Part shown: positions 1 to 11,788 of the stretch, piece after piece | Layout of the letters: each line of letters begins with the position of its first letter | Numbering within the stretch: the first letter of the stretch is position 1 | Assembly (NCBI RefSeq): GCF_963583255.1 | Contig: NC_084806.1 | Coordinates: forward strand, 17,464,317 to 17,528,316 | DNA length: 64,000 nucleotides | From: Pyrus communis | Lineage: Eukaryota > Streptophyta > Magnoliopsida > Rosales > Rosaceae | Direction: 5' to 3' | Notes under the pieces: model-generated | Databases searched by the model: none | Told to the model about the DNA's origin: nothing | The model's input: the letters and a program-made list of their open reading frames with translations, nothing else | Program-made: the position numbers and the translations under genes

Positions 1-158
1 CAAAGACTTCCAAGAAAAACAACAACGATAAAAATGGTCATAAAGAGCTTAAAAATATCACATGCTTCAGAAAATTGTGAATAAACAGTTACCGCACCAC
101 AAAAAAGACTAGAAACTGGAGAAAGTCTTTTGCAAAAATGAAAAAGAAACCAGGATAC

Positions 159-1566
159 ATCTTCCACAACATTTAGACTACGATCAAGCCACTGAAAATG
201 CACCAACCCCTCATCACCCTGATACAGAAAGAAGATAGATTTACTAAGACTCTGCTAGAAATGAGTTCAAATAAATATTAGATAGAATGCATGTCAACTT
301 TTATATGCTAGAATTGATTAATAAAACCTCTCCAAGACTACGTCAACTTATACATACCCTTGCTATGCGAACAAGTCCTTTACGAGTATCAGGAGCAACC
401 TTTTTCCCCTCAAAAACCATCTTACCAGCGCGAAACTCCAGCATAATTTCCTGTCAATATAGATTAGTTTGACAAAGAAAGTCCAAATGCTCAAGAAAAC
501 AAAAGATGAACACAGAGCATGTGTATGCAGCTCACACACAGATGCAAGGATACATATGAATAGAATTCTGCACATACTTGCATCATTAAATGTTTGAATA
601 ACCAACATTCGATACCAACAAACAGCATAACAGCAAAGCAGATGTGGTAAAGTACGTGAAATAAAACATGTAGCGTAAACTTATAATTTAAATTCTCTTA
701 ATAACAGAATCATGCAATTAGAGCTTCTGAACCTGTGTATAATATTGTGAATTTGTATATTTGCTCCCTAAACCCACAAAACTCAATGCAAGAAACAAAT
801 TTGTATAACAACAGCAGAGATTTTCCCCCTCATTTCCTTACGTCAATGGCATACAACAAAATGGAACATAGAAAGTAACAAATAATGTATAAAGGAGAAG
901 CCAGTGCCATAATTCTACAAAGAAATACTAAACTTCTAAGCAGAACATATAAAGAAGAGAAGCCAATTTATTAAGGGTACTAATATATTAAGTATTAACA
1001 GATGTGATGAGGCTCCAAATTCAGTAGTTAGCCACGAGGTCTGTAAACTTAACAGAAGCTTCAGTGGATATGTCCCTAACAAAAAATTCTCATCTATACC
1101 TATTTTACCTCGTCAGAACATAGAAACGCAACTCATACATCTCCAACCATATCGGCTAGTAAACCATAACTGATAATAGTTTCAATCCCGTTCCAATGAA
1201 ACCTGACCTCCCCACTTACAAGTCTTTCACCCATCTTTCTATAGTCCAAACTATCAGTACCTACTAACCAGAAAAGCAAATGTTCACAGTCAAATGTCCA
1301 GTCTGTGAAATCCCCGTTCGCTGGAATAATGTTCCATGTTTATCTTATCTTGTCGATGAATTAAACTGTCACTTCTTAACCAACCAGGCAATTTCAATCT
1401 CTTTTTCTTTTCTATGAAAAAGGGTCAAAATCAATTTCCATGTTCTTCGATTCAAATGCACATATATACCACATATTGAATAAACAAAATACTACCAACA
1501 CATAATATATATATATATCTACATTACCTGCATTTGTGGGACAGCCGCGGTTGAAGATGACCCCAT
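159..1566 (-). CDS. RPN13: 26S proteasome ubiquitin receptor RPN13, 5' part (exons 1-3)
   Basis: RPN13 docks on the proteasome regulatory particle and binds ubiquitin through an N-terminal Pru domain. Three coding exons are visible, all joined in phase 0: 1566-1528 (13 codons, [13 protein letters not shown]), 450-358 (31 codons, containing [11 protein letters not shown] and RKGLVRIAR) and 218-159 (20 codons, [13 protein letters not shown]). Each is bounded by CAG/AG acceptors and GT donors (GTAATG, GTATGT, GTATCC). The 64 residues match the start of plant RPN13 proteins as I remember them, including the conserved start of the Pru domain. The remaining exons lie left of the window. The start codon was chosen because it alone gives the usual short N-terminal exon. 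No stop or frameshift is seen, so the gene is probably functional. Confidence 0.88.
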
Positions 1567-1735
1567 TATTCAATCAAGGGAACAAAACTGCAAGGAAAAA
1601 CGAAGAGAAAACCAATGCAATATGAACCCAAAACCCAAGAGAAATAAATACAATAGAAAAACAAACAAACCCTAAAATTAGATAAATAATAATCAGCTTG
1701 ATGATTATATGTAGCTGTCTCTATATATATGAATT
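1567..1735 (-). promoter_or_regulatory. Probable 5' UTR and TATA box of RPN13
   Basis: Upstream of the RPN13 start codon on the minus strand is an A/T-rich leader. A TATA-like stretch (ATATATATAG, 1730-1721) lies about 155 bases before the ATG, which would give a leader of roughly 120 bases. No transcript evidence is available. The hAT element at 1825 begins about 95 bases upstream of this TATA box, so the original upstream promoter has been displaced or supplied by transposon sequence. Confidence 0.4.
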
Positions 1736-1824
1736 TTTGGCGACAAGCTTTGAGAGATTTTGTTTCAGAAAAAGAAAGGGAGTTTTATTCGGGATTATTC
1801 TGGCTTGTTTTTAGCTATTCGAGG

Positions 1825-2224
1825 TAGGGGTGGGCAAGGGCACGGGCCGGGCCCAAATTTGGAGCAACCGGACTCACCTCATTTTAGAATGCAACGGGAC
1901 AGGCCGGGGCAGGTATATGAATTCCGAGACTTGGAACCGGACCTAACTCAAACAGGCCAGTTTAGGCCGAGTCCACAGGTCCAAATTACATTTGTTTTCA
2001 GAACAGGTTATTTGGATTGTCTATAAAAGTCTGTATAATCTCCGTTGTAAATATTTGCCGAGTGCAGACTAATGAATTAAATTTTCTCATCAACCAAACA
2101 TTATCTAATTACATTACTTGGATTTACAGAAACGTTCCACTAATCAACCAAACATAATCTAATTAAAAATACCCAAATCTGAAACAGAAGATTCAAATAT
2201 ATACAAGTCTGAAACTATCACAGG

Positions 2225-2270
<46 letters not shown>

Positions 2271-3049
2271 ATTCAATTTAATTCAACAGAACATCCAATT
2301 CAATTCAACAAAAGAATTGAAATTGGAACAGAAAAGAAGTCAAGATTCAAGAACCCAACAAAATCACAGCATCAGCATGTGCGGCTTCGGTAATCCTATG
2401 AAGGCAAATTTATGGATTGGGTTTGGGGTTTTCTTGAAATCCCATATGATTACAGAATGCAGAGAGTCAGAGATTGCAAAGTCAGATAGGGCATATATCC
2501 AGGAAACCCTAAATCCCTAAATCTAAGAAATTAATCAGAGAGAATCAGAGATTGCAGAATGCAGAGACTCCAGAGAGTTAAGATTTAAGAAATTATACTA
2601 CCTTAATTTGGGAGAAGATGAGATGAAGGTGGTCGACTTCGATTCGCAGAATGGCGCTGGTGTTCTAGACGGCGGTGATGGGGTAGTCGCGGTTGGGAGG
2701 AGGTGGTGGTGATGGTGGTCGCAACCCGCAAGTCGCCAGAGGGAGACAAAGACAGAGACGGAGAATTGGCGATGGCAGCTGTCGAGGGCTCGAGTAACTT
2801 GAGTTGTGAATGAATGGTAGACGAAGGCCGAGTGTCCGTCGAATGGTGGAGGGTGGAGGGTGCAGGTGTGAATATATCCTTAAATTCATCCAATATCCCA
2901 GCTGGAAACCGTTCGGGCCGGAGGCCCGTTCCCCTTAATATTTGGATCCGTCCTGTCCCGTCCCGCTTCTTTTATAAAATACTAAACCCGCCCCGAACGG
3001 AGAGGATCCATCCTAACCTGTAGGTCTAGGACCCGTTTACTCACCCCTA
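1825..3049. mobile_element. Non-autonomous hAT element
   Basis: The left end TAGGGGTGGGCAAGGGCACG and the inverted right end TAGGGGTGAGTAAACGGGTC form the imperfect terminal inverted repeat typical of plant hAT transposons, with GGGCC-rich subterminal DNA at both ends. The flanking 8-mers ATTCGAGG (1817-1824) and ATTTAAGG (3050-3057) agree at 6 of 8 positions. The two mismatches fall on a CG dinucleotide that reads TA on the other side, as expected for decay of a methylated CpG in an 8-bp target duplication. The 1.2 kb interior has no hAT transposase motif; its short reading frames have no recognisable product. Confidence 0.8.
2235..2266. repeat. (AT)n microsatellite inside the hAT element
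   Basis: Sixteen uninterrupted AT dinucleotides, preceded by ACATAC units. A simple-sequence repeat in non-coding transposon DNA. Confidence 0.9.
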
Positions 3050-3236
3050 ATTTAAGGCAGATGATGAGTTGGGGCTATCTCAACTCAGGCATCACTTTTG
3101 GAGATATTTACAAAAGTGACATTTGGTCTTAGTTTGGACGTTAGTAGTCGTTGTGTTTGGGTGAGAGTTGGCCAGATTTGGACGCGGTCCATTTATGACC
3201 CGAAAACGGACTATAAAATGTTACCGATGTTAGAGC
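3050..3236. other. Spacer between two hAT elements
   Basis: No gene or repeat boundary is seen apart from the 8-bp target duplications at either end: ATTTAAGG at 3050-3057 for the first hAT, and GTTAGAGC at 3229-3236 for the second. Confidence 0.5.
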
Positions 3237-3585
3237 TATGGGTGGGCACGATGCGGTTCGGTACGGTTACACCCTCAAACAAAATCAGAATCAGAAAATA
3301 TCAACGATTCGATTCAGTGTGGTTCGGCTTAAATTTATTACTAAAATCATATGGTTCGGTCCACACTGATATCGATTTAGTCCATGCCGTTTTACAGTTT
3401 CGAATACTAGTGTAGACACCGAAATTTCAGTGAAATAAATGTTAACCAATGTATTAAAATTACAACATTTATTCATTTCACTTACATCACACATTCATTT
3501 CACCTACATTACACATTTACTTCACCTACTAACTCCACTCATTTCACCAAAAAAAAATGGATGGGGGTGATTCACTCTCTTGGCC

Positions 3586-3593
3586 TATAAATA
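3586..3593 (+). promoter_or_regulatory. LTR TATA box
   Basis: TATAAATA in the context GGCCTATAAATAGCC, conserved in both LTRs (same context near 19230). Transcription would begin some 25-35 bases downstream, so the CTTCAAG-repeat zone falls in the transcribed R/U5 part. Confidence 0.65.
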
Positions 3594-3730
3594 GCCTTCT
3601 CCATCAAGAACCAAAAAAGGAAGGAATTTTGAGAAACCTACACCAAAACCTTGAAGCCTTGAAACTCTAAAGCTCTCAAGAAAATCCCGAAGGATCAAGA
3701 AAACACTCTTCGTTCTTCGTCAAATCCTCC

Positions 3731-3975
3731 TTCAAGGTCAAGCCCCAACGGCCCTTGAAGAACTTCCACCGACTCAAGATCAAGCCCTGACGGCCCCTTG
3801 AAGAAAGTTTTCATCATTCATCATCCGTTCATCCTAAGATCAAGCCCCAACGGCCCTTTGGATCAACAATCTCAACAAACCTATACACCCATTCTTCAAG
3901 ATCAAGCCCAACGTCCCTTGAAGATCCATTCTGCAACTGTTCATCCCTAGATCAAGCCCCGACGGCCCTTTGGAT
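3731..3975 (+). repeat. Reiterated CAAGCCCCRACGGCCCTTG hairpin units in R/U5
   Basis: Five copies of a unit built on GATCAAGCCCCAACGGCCC recur here. Several are bounded by CTTCAAG before and CTTGAAG after, so each can fold into a short stem-loop in RNA. The same units are in the 3' LTR, and three further diverged copies lie at 18648-18945, inside the element but outside the LTR. The role is unknown; RNA packaging, dimerisation or translation control are possible, but nothing here tests that. Confidence 0.75.
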
Positions 3976-4125
3976 CAACAGCTCATCCACAAACCTACAC
4001 CCTACGAAGATAGAATCAGAGGATCCAATTACAAAGAGATTGTAACCCTAAAAATCATTAATACAAAAATATTATTTTTGTACACGTACTCTTGTTTCTT
4101 GTTTCAGGAATTTTTCGTGTTTACA

Positions 4126-4146
4126 AACTTGGCACGCCCGGTAGGA
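4126..4146 (+). other. Presumed tRNA primer-binding site
   Basis: The sequence AACTTGGCACGCCCGGTAGG directly follows the 5' LTR, where reverse transcription is primed. TGGC followed by a GC-rich stretch is the expected form for a gypsy element. I did not assign the tRNA. Confidence 0.55.
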
Positions 4147-4191
4147 TATCTCTACCTCTCATCTCTATCCTCAAATCATCGAAAAACGCCA

Positions 4192-6055
4192 ATGGCATCA
4201 AGAAAAGATCAAGCTGTTCCTGCAATCAAAGCAAAGAACAAGAACATCATCGCCGCAAGTGGTGATATTTCGGGCATCACAAACCGAAGTAAGGCAAAAG
4301 CTCTTTTTGCCGCAACTTCCGCCCCTGCATTAACTCTGTCAAAGGAACAAGAGCACCTGAGGCACAAGCCTGTGATCACCCTAGCCTCGCTAAGGGCGTC
4401 AAGAGGAGAAAGCCCGAGGAAATACTCAGAGTCCCTACTCTCCGACGCTGATTCGAGCGGCAGTACAACCATGCAAGTCATGACCACTGGAGCAACTTCA
4501 ATCGAGGAGCAGCTAGCTCAGATGAATGAAGCGATCGCAAAGCTCACATGGACTGTGGAAGAGAAGGACTTGCAGATTGCCGCACTTGTCAACCAACTAG
4601 ATGCGCTGCCCGACATGAAAGTCGACCCAAATATTGGCCTATTAAAGAAAGAAGTCGACGAAAAAGAGGAGCCACCAGCGGAGAAAGTTGAAGAGAAGCC
4701 GAAGCTAGACCAAGTAACGGCATTCACGGGATCTCTCTCTATCTAGCAGCTATAGGAGATGATTGCAAGCACTATCTAGACACAGTACGAAGGAAGCTCG
4801 CATGACTCCGTACTGTACTCAAAGCCTTACTCTAAGAAGATTGATGCTTTGAAGATGCCAAAGGGTTATCAGCCCCCAAAATTCATGCAGTTCAACGGAA
4901 AAGGCAACCCGAAGCAACATGTCGCCCATTTCATTGAAACTTGCAATAATGCTGGGACAGAGGGGGGACTACCTCGTCAAACAATTCGTGCATTCGCTGA
5001 AAAGTAACGCTTTTGACTGGTACACCGACCTCGAACCCGAGTCTATCAATAGTTGGGACCAGCTAGAAAAGGAATTCCTCAACTGCTTCTACAGCACTCG
5101 CCGTACTGTAAGCATGCTAGAGCTGACCAGTACTAAACAGTGGAAAGATGAACCTGTCGTCGACTATATCAATAGATGGCGCTCCTTAAGTCTAGATTGC
5201 AAAGATCGGCTTTCTGAAACCTCTGCCATTGAGATGTGCGTTCAAGGCATGCATTGGGGGTTACATTACATCCTCCAAGGCATAAAACCAAGAACATTCG
5301 AAGAGCTGGCAACTCGTTCCCATGACATGGAGCTGAGTATCGCTAATCACGGGAAAAAGGAGCCGATTACTAACTTCAAGAAGGATAAAGTATTCACCCC
5401 AAATGTAGACAAGACTGGGAAGAAGCCCGCTAAGGAAGCTTTCACCGTTAACACTACCCCCATTAAGACCTCCTTAGCGCCCATCAAGATCTCCTCCAAA
5501 AAGAAAGCGAATGAGATAAAGAAAGGTGAGCCTTCTCGCACCCAAGACAGATACAAGAGCACCTTGAGAGAGTTGGAACAGAAAACGTACCCTTTTCCTG
5601 ACTCTGACATGGCTACCATGTTAGATGACTTGCTGGAAAAAAAAGGTGATTGAGCTACCCGAATGCAAGCATCCTGAAGAAATGAATCGCATAGACAATC
5701 CTAGGTATTGCAAGTACCATCGTATTGTGAGCCATCCTATTTGCAAATGCTTCGTTCTTAAAGAACTCATCATGAAGCTAGCACAACAAGGGCAAATTGA
5801 GCTCGACCTTGAGGACACGGCTGCAACGCATACCACTACAATTACGTTTGGATCGTTCGATCCCGTGCCTCTCCAAGCGACACCTGACCATTCTCATGAA
5901 TGCTCAAGCGACACAATACCTCCTACATAACCATCACTTGGGGAAAGCGACCAAGATGCACATACTGATGATGAAGAAGGATGGATATTGGTAACCTACA
6001 AAAAAAACAAGGAAGCCAAGACCACGAGTCATACAGCCAAAGGTGGAACAAAGAA
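4192..6055 (+). pseudogene. Tat gag, broken
   Basis: Starts at ATG 4192 (MASRKDQAVPAIKAKNKN). A coiled stretch (IEEQLAQMNEAIAKLTW) is followed by the retrotransposon gag core ([36 protein letters not shown]) at 5000-5330 and the C-terminal LPECKHPEEMNRIDNPRYC region. Lesions: TAG at 4744, 4753 and 4777, a frame change in a G6 run near 4970, another in an A8 run near 5640, TAA at 5928 and a further A8 frame change near 6003. The reading frame otherwise continues toward the protease. Gag would form the cytoplasmic virus-like particle. As it stands it cannot be translated whole. Confidence 0.88.
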
Positions 6056-8163
6056 GAAATCACCACGGCCGCAACAATGGGAAGCCTAAAAGAAACATAA
6101 ATGATGATAAGACAACATATCCTGGGGAACCTAGGGAGCAGGAGCCACGCATTCCCGTTTCCCTGCATGAGTACTTCCCGAATGACTTTTTCCAACAGTG
6201 CACTACCGTCGCCTGTCACATGGTTGAAATAGAAATAGAAGAGCCCTCAAAAGGCAAAGTTATTGCCACTGAGGTAGAAAAAACCCTCACGCCTGAAGAA
6301 GGTCTACCAATACACTTTAGCATTGAGGAAGCGCTACGATTGCCAAAAAAGATGCGAAAAGCACTAGCAACAGTCTTAGCGAGTCCCGGTGACCATGAAG
6401 TACAAGAAAGTAACGACGAAGGCTTGAAGCTTCAGCCACATGAATATGCCACATGTTGTACCACCCAGGACACAATTAACTTCACTGACGAAGACCTACT
6501 GTTGGGATCAAAGCCTCACAACCGTCCTCTCTTCGTCTCGGGGTACGTAAGGGAACACAAAGTCAACCGCATGCTAGTGGATGGTGGGTCGGCCATAAAT
6601 ATCATGCCAAAATCAACAATGACCATAATCGGCATCAAGGTGAATGAACTATCCCTGAGCCGTCTGCTGATCCAGGGTTTTAACCAAGGAGGACAAAGGG
6701 CGATGAGCATGATCCGAGTAGAGATGACCATTGGTGAGCTCAAATCAAGCACGATATTCCACGTGATTGATGCAAGAACTTCCTACAGCTTGCTCCTAGG
6801 AAGACCTTGGATCCACGCAAATGGGGTAGTACCGTCCACCCTTCACCAATGCCTAAAATTTTACCGAGAAGGAGTGAAGGTGATCCAAGGTGACACCAAG
6901 CCATTCACTGAAGCCGAATCACATTTTGCAGACGCCAAGTTCTACATGGACGAAGACATGGTACTCGAAGCTCTTCCGGAATAGATCAAATCCACGAGCA
7001 AAACAACACTTAAAAAGCAGGAGTGGAAAGCCATGCCTAAAAAGCAAAAAGAGCAAGCCGTGCCATCTTTAAGCAAAGACGATGACGAGTTTGCTAAACC
7101 TGCAACAACCAAAGGGAGTAGGATGCCTTCAAAAGGACCGAACACGCCCATATTCCGGTATATCCCGATATCAAGAAGAAAGAATGGTCAATCTCCATTC
7201 GAAACTGGAACAAGAAAAGCCGACACACGGTGGCACAAGGATAATGTGAAGTTGCTTAAGATGAATACAGTTTTGCCTCTGACACAGCTAGGGAGTGCTA
7301 AGGTCGCAAGACTACCACAAGGCTTCATAAAAGCTCTACCAGATGAGGTGGAATCAAGCTTTCTTCCAACCAAATGGACCGAGGAAGGTTTCGACCCAAA
7401 CGCCTACAAACTCATGTCGAAGGCCGAGTACGACTTCGCCTCCTCTTCTATGGCTGGAAAGAAGGTTTCAAACACTGTCAATGACAAAGAACGTAACCTC
7501 ACCAAAACTCAAAAAAAGTTGAAGGAGCATGGTTACAGAGTTGACAACAACAAAGCCAGACTTGGCTTCACACCAAATGCACCTGTGATGATTTCAAACA
7601 AAACGAAAAATACTAGCGCTCAATACGTCAGCATGAGCATTGAACAAGACCAAGAAGAACCTAAACCCGCTTCTCGGACGTCGGTCTTCGATAAGATGAG
7701 CCGTTCAAGCCCTAGAATTTCAGTGCTTAATCGCATTGGTGGTCAAGACCGAACCTCTGTTTTCAAGAGGCTTAACGCGCCAACATCCCAAAACTCTGTT
7801 TTTGAAAGGTTGTTAAAGCCTAAGAAACAAAGCAACACAGTTATCTCTCCTCTGCGACGGTCAGCTTTGGAAAGATTTGAAGATAATGAAAAGCCTTCTA
7901 GAAAGAGGAAGACAACGCCAAAGGAAGAAAAACTCGATGGGTTAGCAGAAAAAGGCGACGTTCGAAGCTTGATTCCTTCAAGGATGAAGCGCCAAGCAAT
8001 CTTAGAGGTTGACACAAATGAACCATTGAAAGTAAGAAGGCGTACTATCATCCACACCAAACAATCCTCATGCCAACAAGCTCGAGAAGACAGCACTGAA
8101 GAGGAGGTCCAAGATGTCTTCCACATCACGATTCAAGAAGGCAAAGAAGACGAAATCCCGAGG
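6055..8163 (+). pseudogene. Tat pol, aspartic protease and long linker
   Basis: The first part carries the retropepsin active site in the plant form VDGGSA (about 6570-6600), followed by LLLGRPWIH (about 6790-6815), the expected spacing for a retroviral-type protease that cuts Gag-Pol. A TAG at 6982 interrupts the frame, which resumes in the same register (7033 onward) as a long basic, low-complexity linker with repeated SVF-R motifs (RTSVFDKM, RTSVFKRL, NSVFERL at about 7680-7815). Near 8160 the frame shifts by one base (a single-base loss inferred from where the reading resumes). Confidence 0.85.
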
Positions 8164-11100
8164 AAGATGTCACTGCTGCACCACCACAGCTCGAAGATGG
8201 GGAGCAAGCCACGGTTGATGATCTTAAGGAACTCAACTTAGGTACAAGTGAGGAACCAAAACCTATCTTCGTAAGTGCATTATTAAGTACGGATGAGATA
8301 AAAGAGTATTATCAGCTATTGTTAGAATACAAAGATGTCTTTGCTTAGACCTACAAGGAAATGCCCTGCCTGGACCCTATCATCGTTGTTCATCATCTTG
8401 CGGTCAAGCCTGAAACGCGATCGATAAAGCAAACTCAAAGACGTTATCGATCCGAGCTTATCCCACTAATCGAGGTCGAGATCGACAAGTTAATCGAAGC
8501 AGGCTTTATTCGAGAAGTGCAATACCCTAAGTGGATCTCCAACATCGTAATTGTCATTAAGAAATCAGGACAAATACGTGTTTGCGTAGACTTTCGGGAC
8601 CTCAATGATGTTTGCCCAAAGGATGACTTCCCCTTGCCAATCATTGAAATCATGGTGGATGCAACCACTGGCCATGAGGCATTATCATTCATGGATGGCT
8701 CTTCTGGGTACAATCAAATTCGCATGGCCCTTGAAGACGAGGAACTAACAGCCTTTCGGACTCCAAAAGGTATCTACTGTTATAAGGTGATGCCCTTTGG
8801 TCTAAAGATAGCTGGAGCTATGTACCAACGCGTAATGTAGAAAATCTTCAATGACATGCTACACAAAAACGTAGAATGTTACGTAGATGATGTGGTGGTT
8901 AAGACAAAGAAAAGATCAGACCACTTGAAGGATCTACGATTAATGTTCGAAAGGCTGCGAAAATACAACCTCAAGATGAACCCGTTAAAGTGTGCGTTTG
9001 GCGTCACCTCTGGAAGATTCCTTGGCTTCATCGTCAAGCATCGTGGTATTGAAGTGGACCAATCAAAGATCAAGGCCATTCAAAGCATGCCTGAGCCAAG
9101 AAACCTGCACGAGCTAAAAAGTCTACAAGGACGGTTAGCCTTCATCAGACGCTTCATCTCCAACCTCGCAGGGCGTTGTCAACTGCTTAGTCGCCTTATG
9201 AAGAAAGATGTCTCATTCGTATGGGACGAAGCATGCCATAATGCTTTTGAAAGCATAAAGAAATATTTGTCAAGTTCACATGTCCTGGGGGCACCTGTGC
9301 CCGGGAAACCGCTCATATTGTATATTGCTGCTCAGGAAAGTTCAATCGGAGCACTCTTGGCACAAGAGAATGAATCCCAAAAAGAAGAAGCACTTTACTA
9401 CCTCAGTCGAACTCTCACCGGTGCTGAGTTGAACTATTCCCCAATAGAAAAAATGTGTCTCGCTTTGGTGTTTGCCATTCAGAAGCTCAGACATTACATG
9501 CATGCTTACACCATCCACCTGGTCGCTAAAGCCGACCTTGTCAAATACGTCATGTCCAAGCCAGTCTTGACAGGGAGACTCGCTAAATGGGCTTTGCTTC
9601 TTAATCAATATGAGATCATCTACATCCCAGCTAAAGCCGTCAAGGGACAAGCACTAGTAGACTTCCTTGCAGATCATCCAATCCCGGCTGATTGGAAAAT
9701 CTCAGACGACTTGCCTGACGATGAGGTGTTCTACATCGACATCTTCCCGACATGGACGATGTTCTTCGACGGATCCGCACGAGCAGACGAAGCGGGGGCA
9801 GGAGTAGTATTCATGTCGCCACAAAGGCAAATACTACCTTACTCCTTCCAACTAAGTGAGCTATGCTCCAACAATGTTGCTGAGTACCAAGCATTGATCA
9901 TCGGGCTCCAAATGGCGATCAACATGGAAATCACAGCTCTTGAGGTATATGGCGATTCCAAGCTCATAATCAATCAACTTTTAACTGAATATGAGGTGAG
10001 GAAAGATGATCTTGTCCCATACTTCCGGCTGGCGACTCAACTGCTACAAAAGTTCGAAGCCGTGACACTAGAACATGTGCCAAGAAAGGAAAATCAAATG
10101 GCAGACGCTCTCGCCAATCTAGCCTCGAGTATGACACTAGGAAAAGATGAAGCTGCAGACGTGCCAGTTTGCCAAAGATGGGTGATTCCGCTTGTTAATG
10201 AAATGTCACTAGATGATACAAATGTCATCTCAGTACTTCCAGTCGATGCTGAAGAGTGGAGACAGCCGCTGATCGACTACTTAGAGCACAGAAAGCTTCC
10301 AGATGATCTTAGACACCGTTCTGAAATACGTCGACGAGCACCTCGCTTCCTTTACTACAAAGGAACACTCTATCGACGCTCTTTTAAAGGAGTGCTCCTG
10401 AGATGCCTAGGTGAGGAAGAAGTTAATCAAGCCATAGAAGAAGCACATTCAGGTGTGTGTGGGGCACATCAGTCTGGACCAAAGCTACATTTCCAGCTTA
10501 AAAGAATGGGTTACTACTGGCCGAGCATGGTGAAGGACTGCCTGGAACACACCAAAAGGTGCCAAGCCTGCCAATTCCACGTCAACTTCATACATCAACC
10601 GCCTGAACCATTACACCCTACAGTTGCTTCATGGCCGTTCGACGCATGGGGATTGGACGTTGTAGGACCAATTACGCCAAAGTCATCTGCAGGAGAAGCT
10701 TACATCCTAGCTGCAACAGATTACTTCTCCAAGTGGGCTGAAGCCATACCTTTAAGGGAAGTCAAAAAGGAAACTGTTGTTCGTTTCATCAAGGAGCATA
10801 TCATCCACCGATATGGGGTGCCTCGCTACATTATCACTGACAACGGAAAGCAGTTCTCCAACCGACTCGTGGACGAGCTTTGCGACAAATACAAGTTCAA
10901 GCAGCACAAGTCTTCCATGTATCATGCTCCAGCCAACGGCCTCGCGGAAGCATTCAACAAGATGTTATGCAACCTCCTGAAAAAGGTAATCGGCCGAACA
11001 AAGAGAGACTGACATGAAAGAATAAGTGAAGCACTTTGGGCATATAGGACTACACATAGGACTCCTACCCAAGCTATACCTTATTCTCTCGTATATGGCG

Positions 11101-11504
11101 TAGAAGCTGTTCTACCGCTCGAAAGTCAAATCCCCTCACTAAGGATGGCTATACAAAAAGGCTTGACTGATGAAGAAGATGCAAAGTTGCGCCTTCAAGA
11201 GTTGGAAGCGCTGGATGAAAGAAGGCTCGAAGCTCAACAACACTTGGAATGTTACCAAGCACAGTTATCCAAGGCATTCAACAAGAAAGTCCACCCAAGG
11301 TCTTTCCAAGCCGGAGATCTCGTGCTGGCATTGCGTAGACCTATCATTACAACTCACAAGACAATAAGCAAGTTTACATCAAAGTGGGATGGACCATACG
11401 TAATACAAGAGGTCTACACCAATGGCGCCTACTTAATCATGGCAGAAGACGGGTTGAAGATCGGCCCCATCAACGGCAGATTTTTGAAGCGCTACTACCC
11501 CTAA
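8164..11504 (+). pseudogene. Tat pol, reverse transcriptase, dual RNase H, integrase
   Basis: One register carries all remaining pol domains. RT: VCVDFRDLNDVCPKDDFPLP (about 8580-8640), SFMDGSSGYNQI, and the catalytic YVDD box (about 8880). RT-linked RNase H: about 9240-9680. Second, cellular-type RNase H: FFDGSA (about 9763), VYGDSKL (about 9945) and MADALA (about 10100). Integrase: an HHCC zinc site ending CQAC (about 10450-10575), a DDE core with WGLDVVG, ITDNGKQFS and LAEAFNK, then a C-terminal chromatin-binding part to RRYYP-like KRYYP. Stops at 8346 (TAG), 8838 (TAG) and 11010 (TGA) inactivate it. Confidence 0.93.
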
Positions 11505-11788
11505 AGCAAACGCACCACGCTCCTGGCCCGCAAGAGCATAAACTGTGTACGGCAAAATCATCATCAAAACCATCACTCATTTGAACTACGTCATGACTTG
11601 ATCCCTCCTCAACCAAGGGTACGTAGGCAACTTGAAACTTCAAAACTTCAAGTACAATCACATCATCAAAAAAAAAAAAAAAAAAAAAACACAAACACTT
11701 TGAAGAATAAAGAGCAAATTCAAGAATGCAAACATTTTATTTCTTTAAAGGAAAAAGTCTGATTACAAAAGAAAAAGGGCATAAGACA
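11505..11788. other. Tat element spacer between integrase and antisense gene
   Basis: Non-coding. Contains a poly-A run near 11670-11690 and separates the convergent ends of pol (plus) and the antisense PMD gene (minus). Confidence 0.5.

Larger units (their letters stand above)
3411..4125 (+). repeat. 5' LTR of the Tat element (715 bp)
   Basis: Runs from TGTAGACACCGAAATTTCAG to TTTTTCGTGTTTACA. By hand alignment it differs from the 3' LTR by about 14 substitutions (about 2%) plus one 22-bp tandem unit present only in the 3' copy. Low divergence means the insertion is fairly recent compared with the decayed elements to the right. Confidence 0.95.

Noticed and set aside
363..608. 81-codon minus-strand frame
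   Set aside because: It runs through the RPN13 exon in a shifted frame. The real coding frame is the spliced one.
2603..2893. Proline/serine-rich minus-strand frame in the first hAT element
   Set aside because: Low-complexity product of GGTGGTGG-type DNA, overlaps another frame, no domain.
9342..9650. 102-codon minus frame across the RNase H region
   Set aside because: Shadow of the pol frame.
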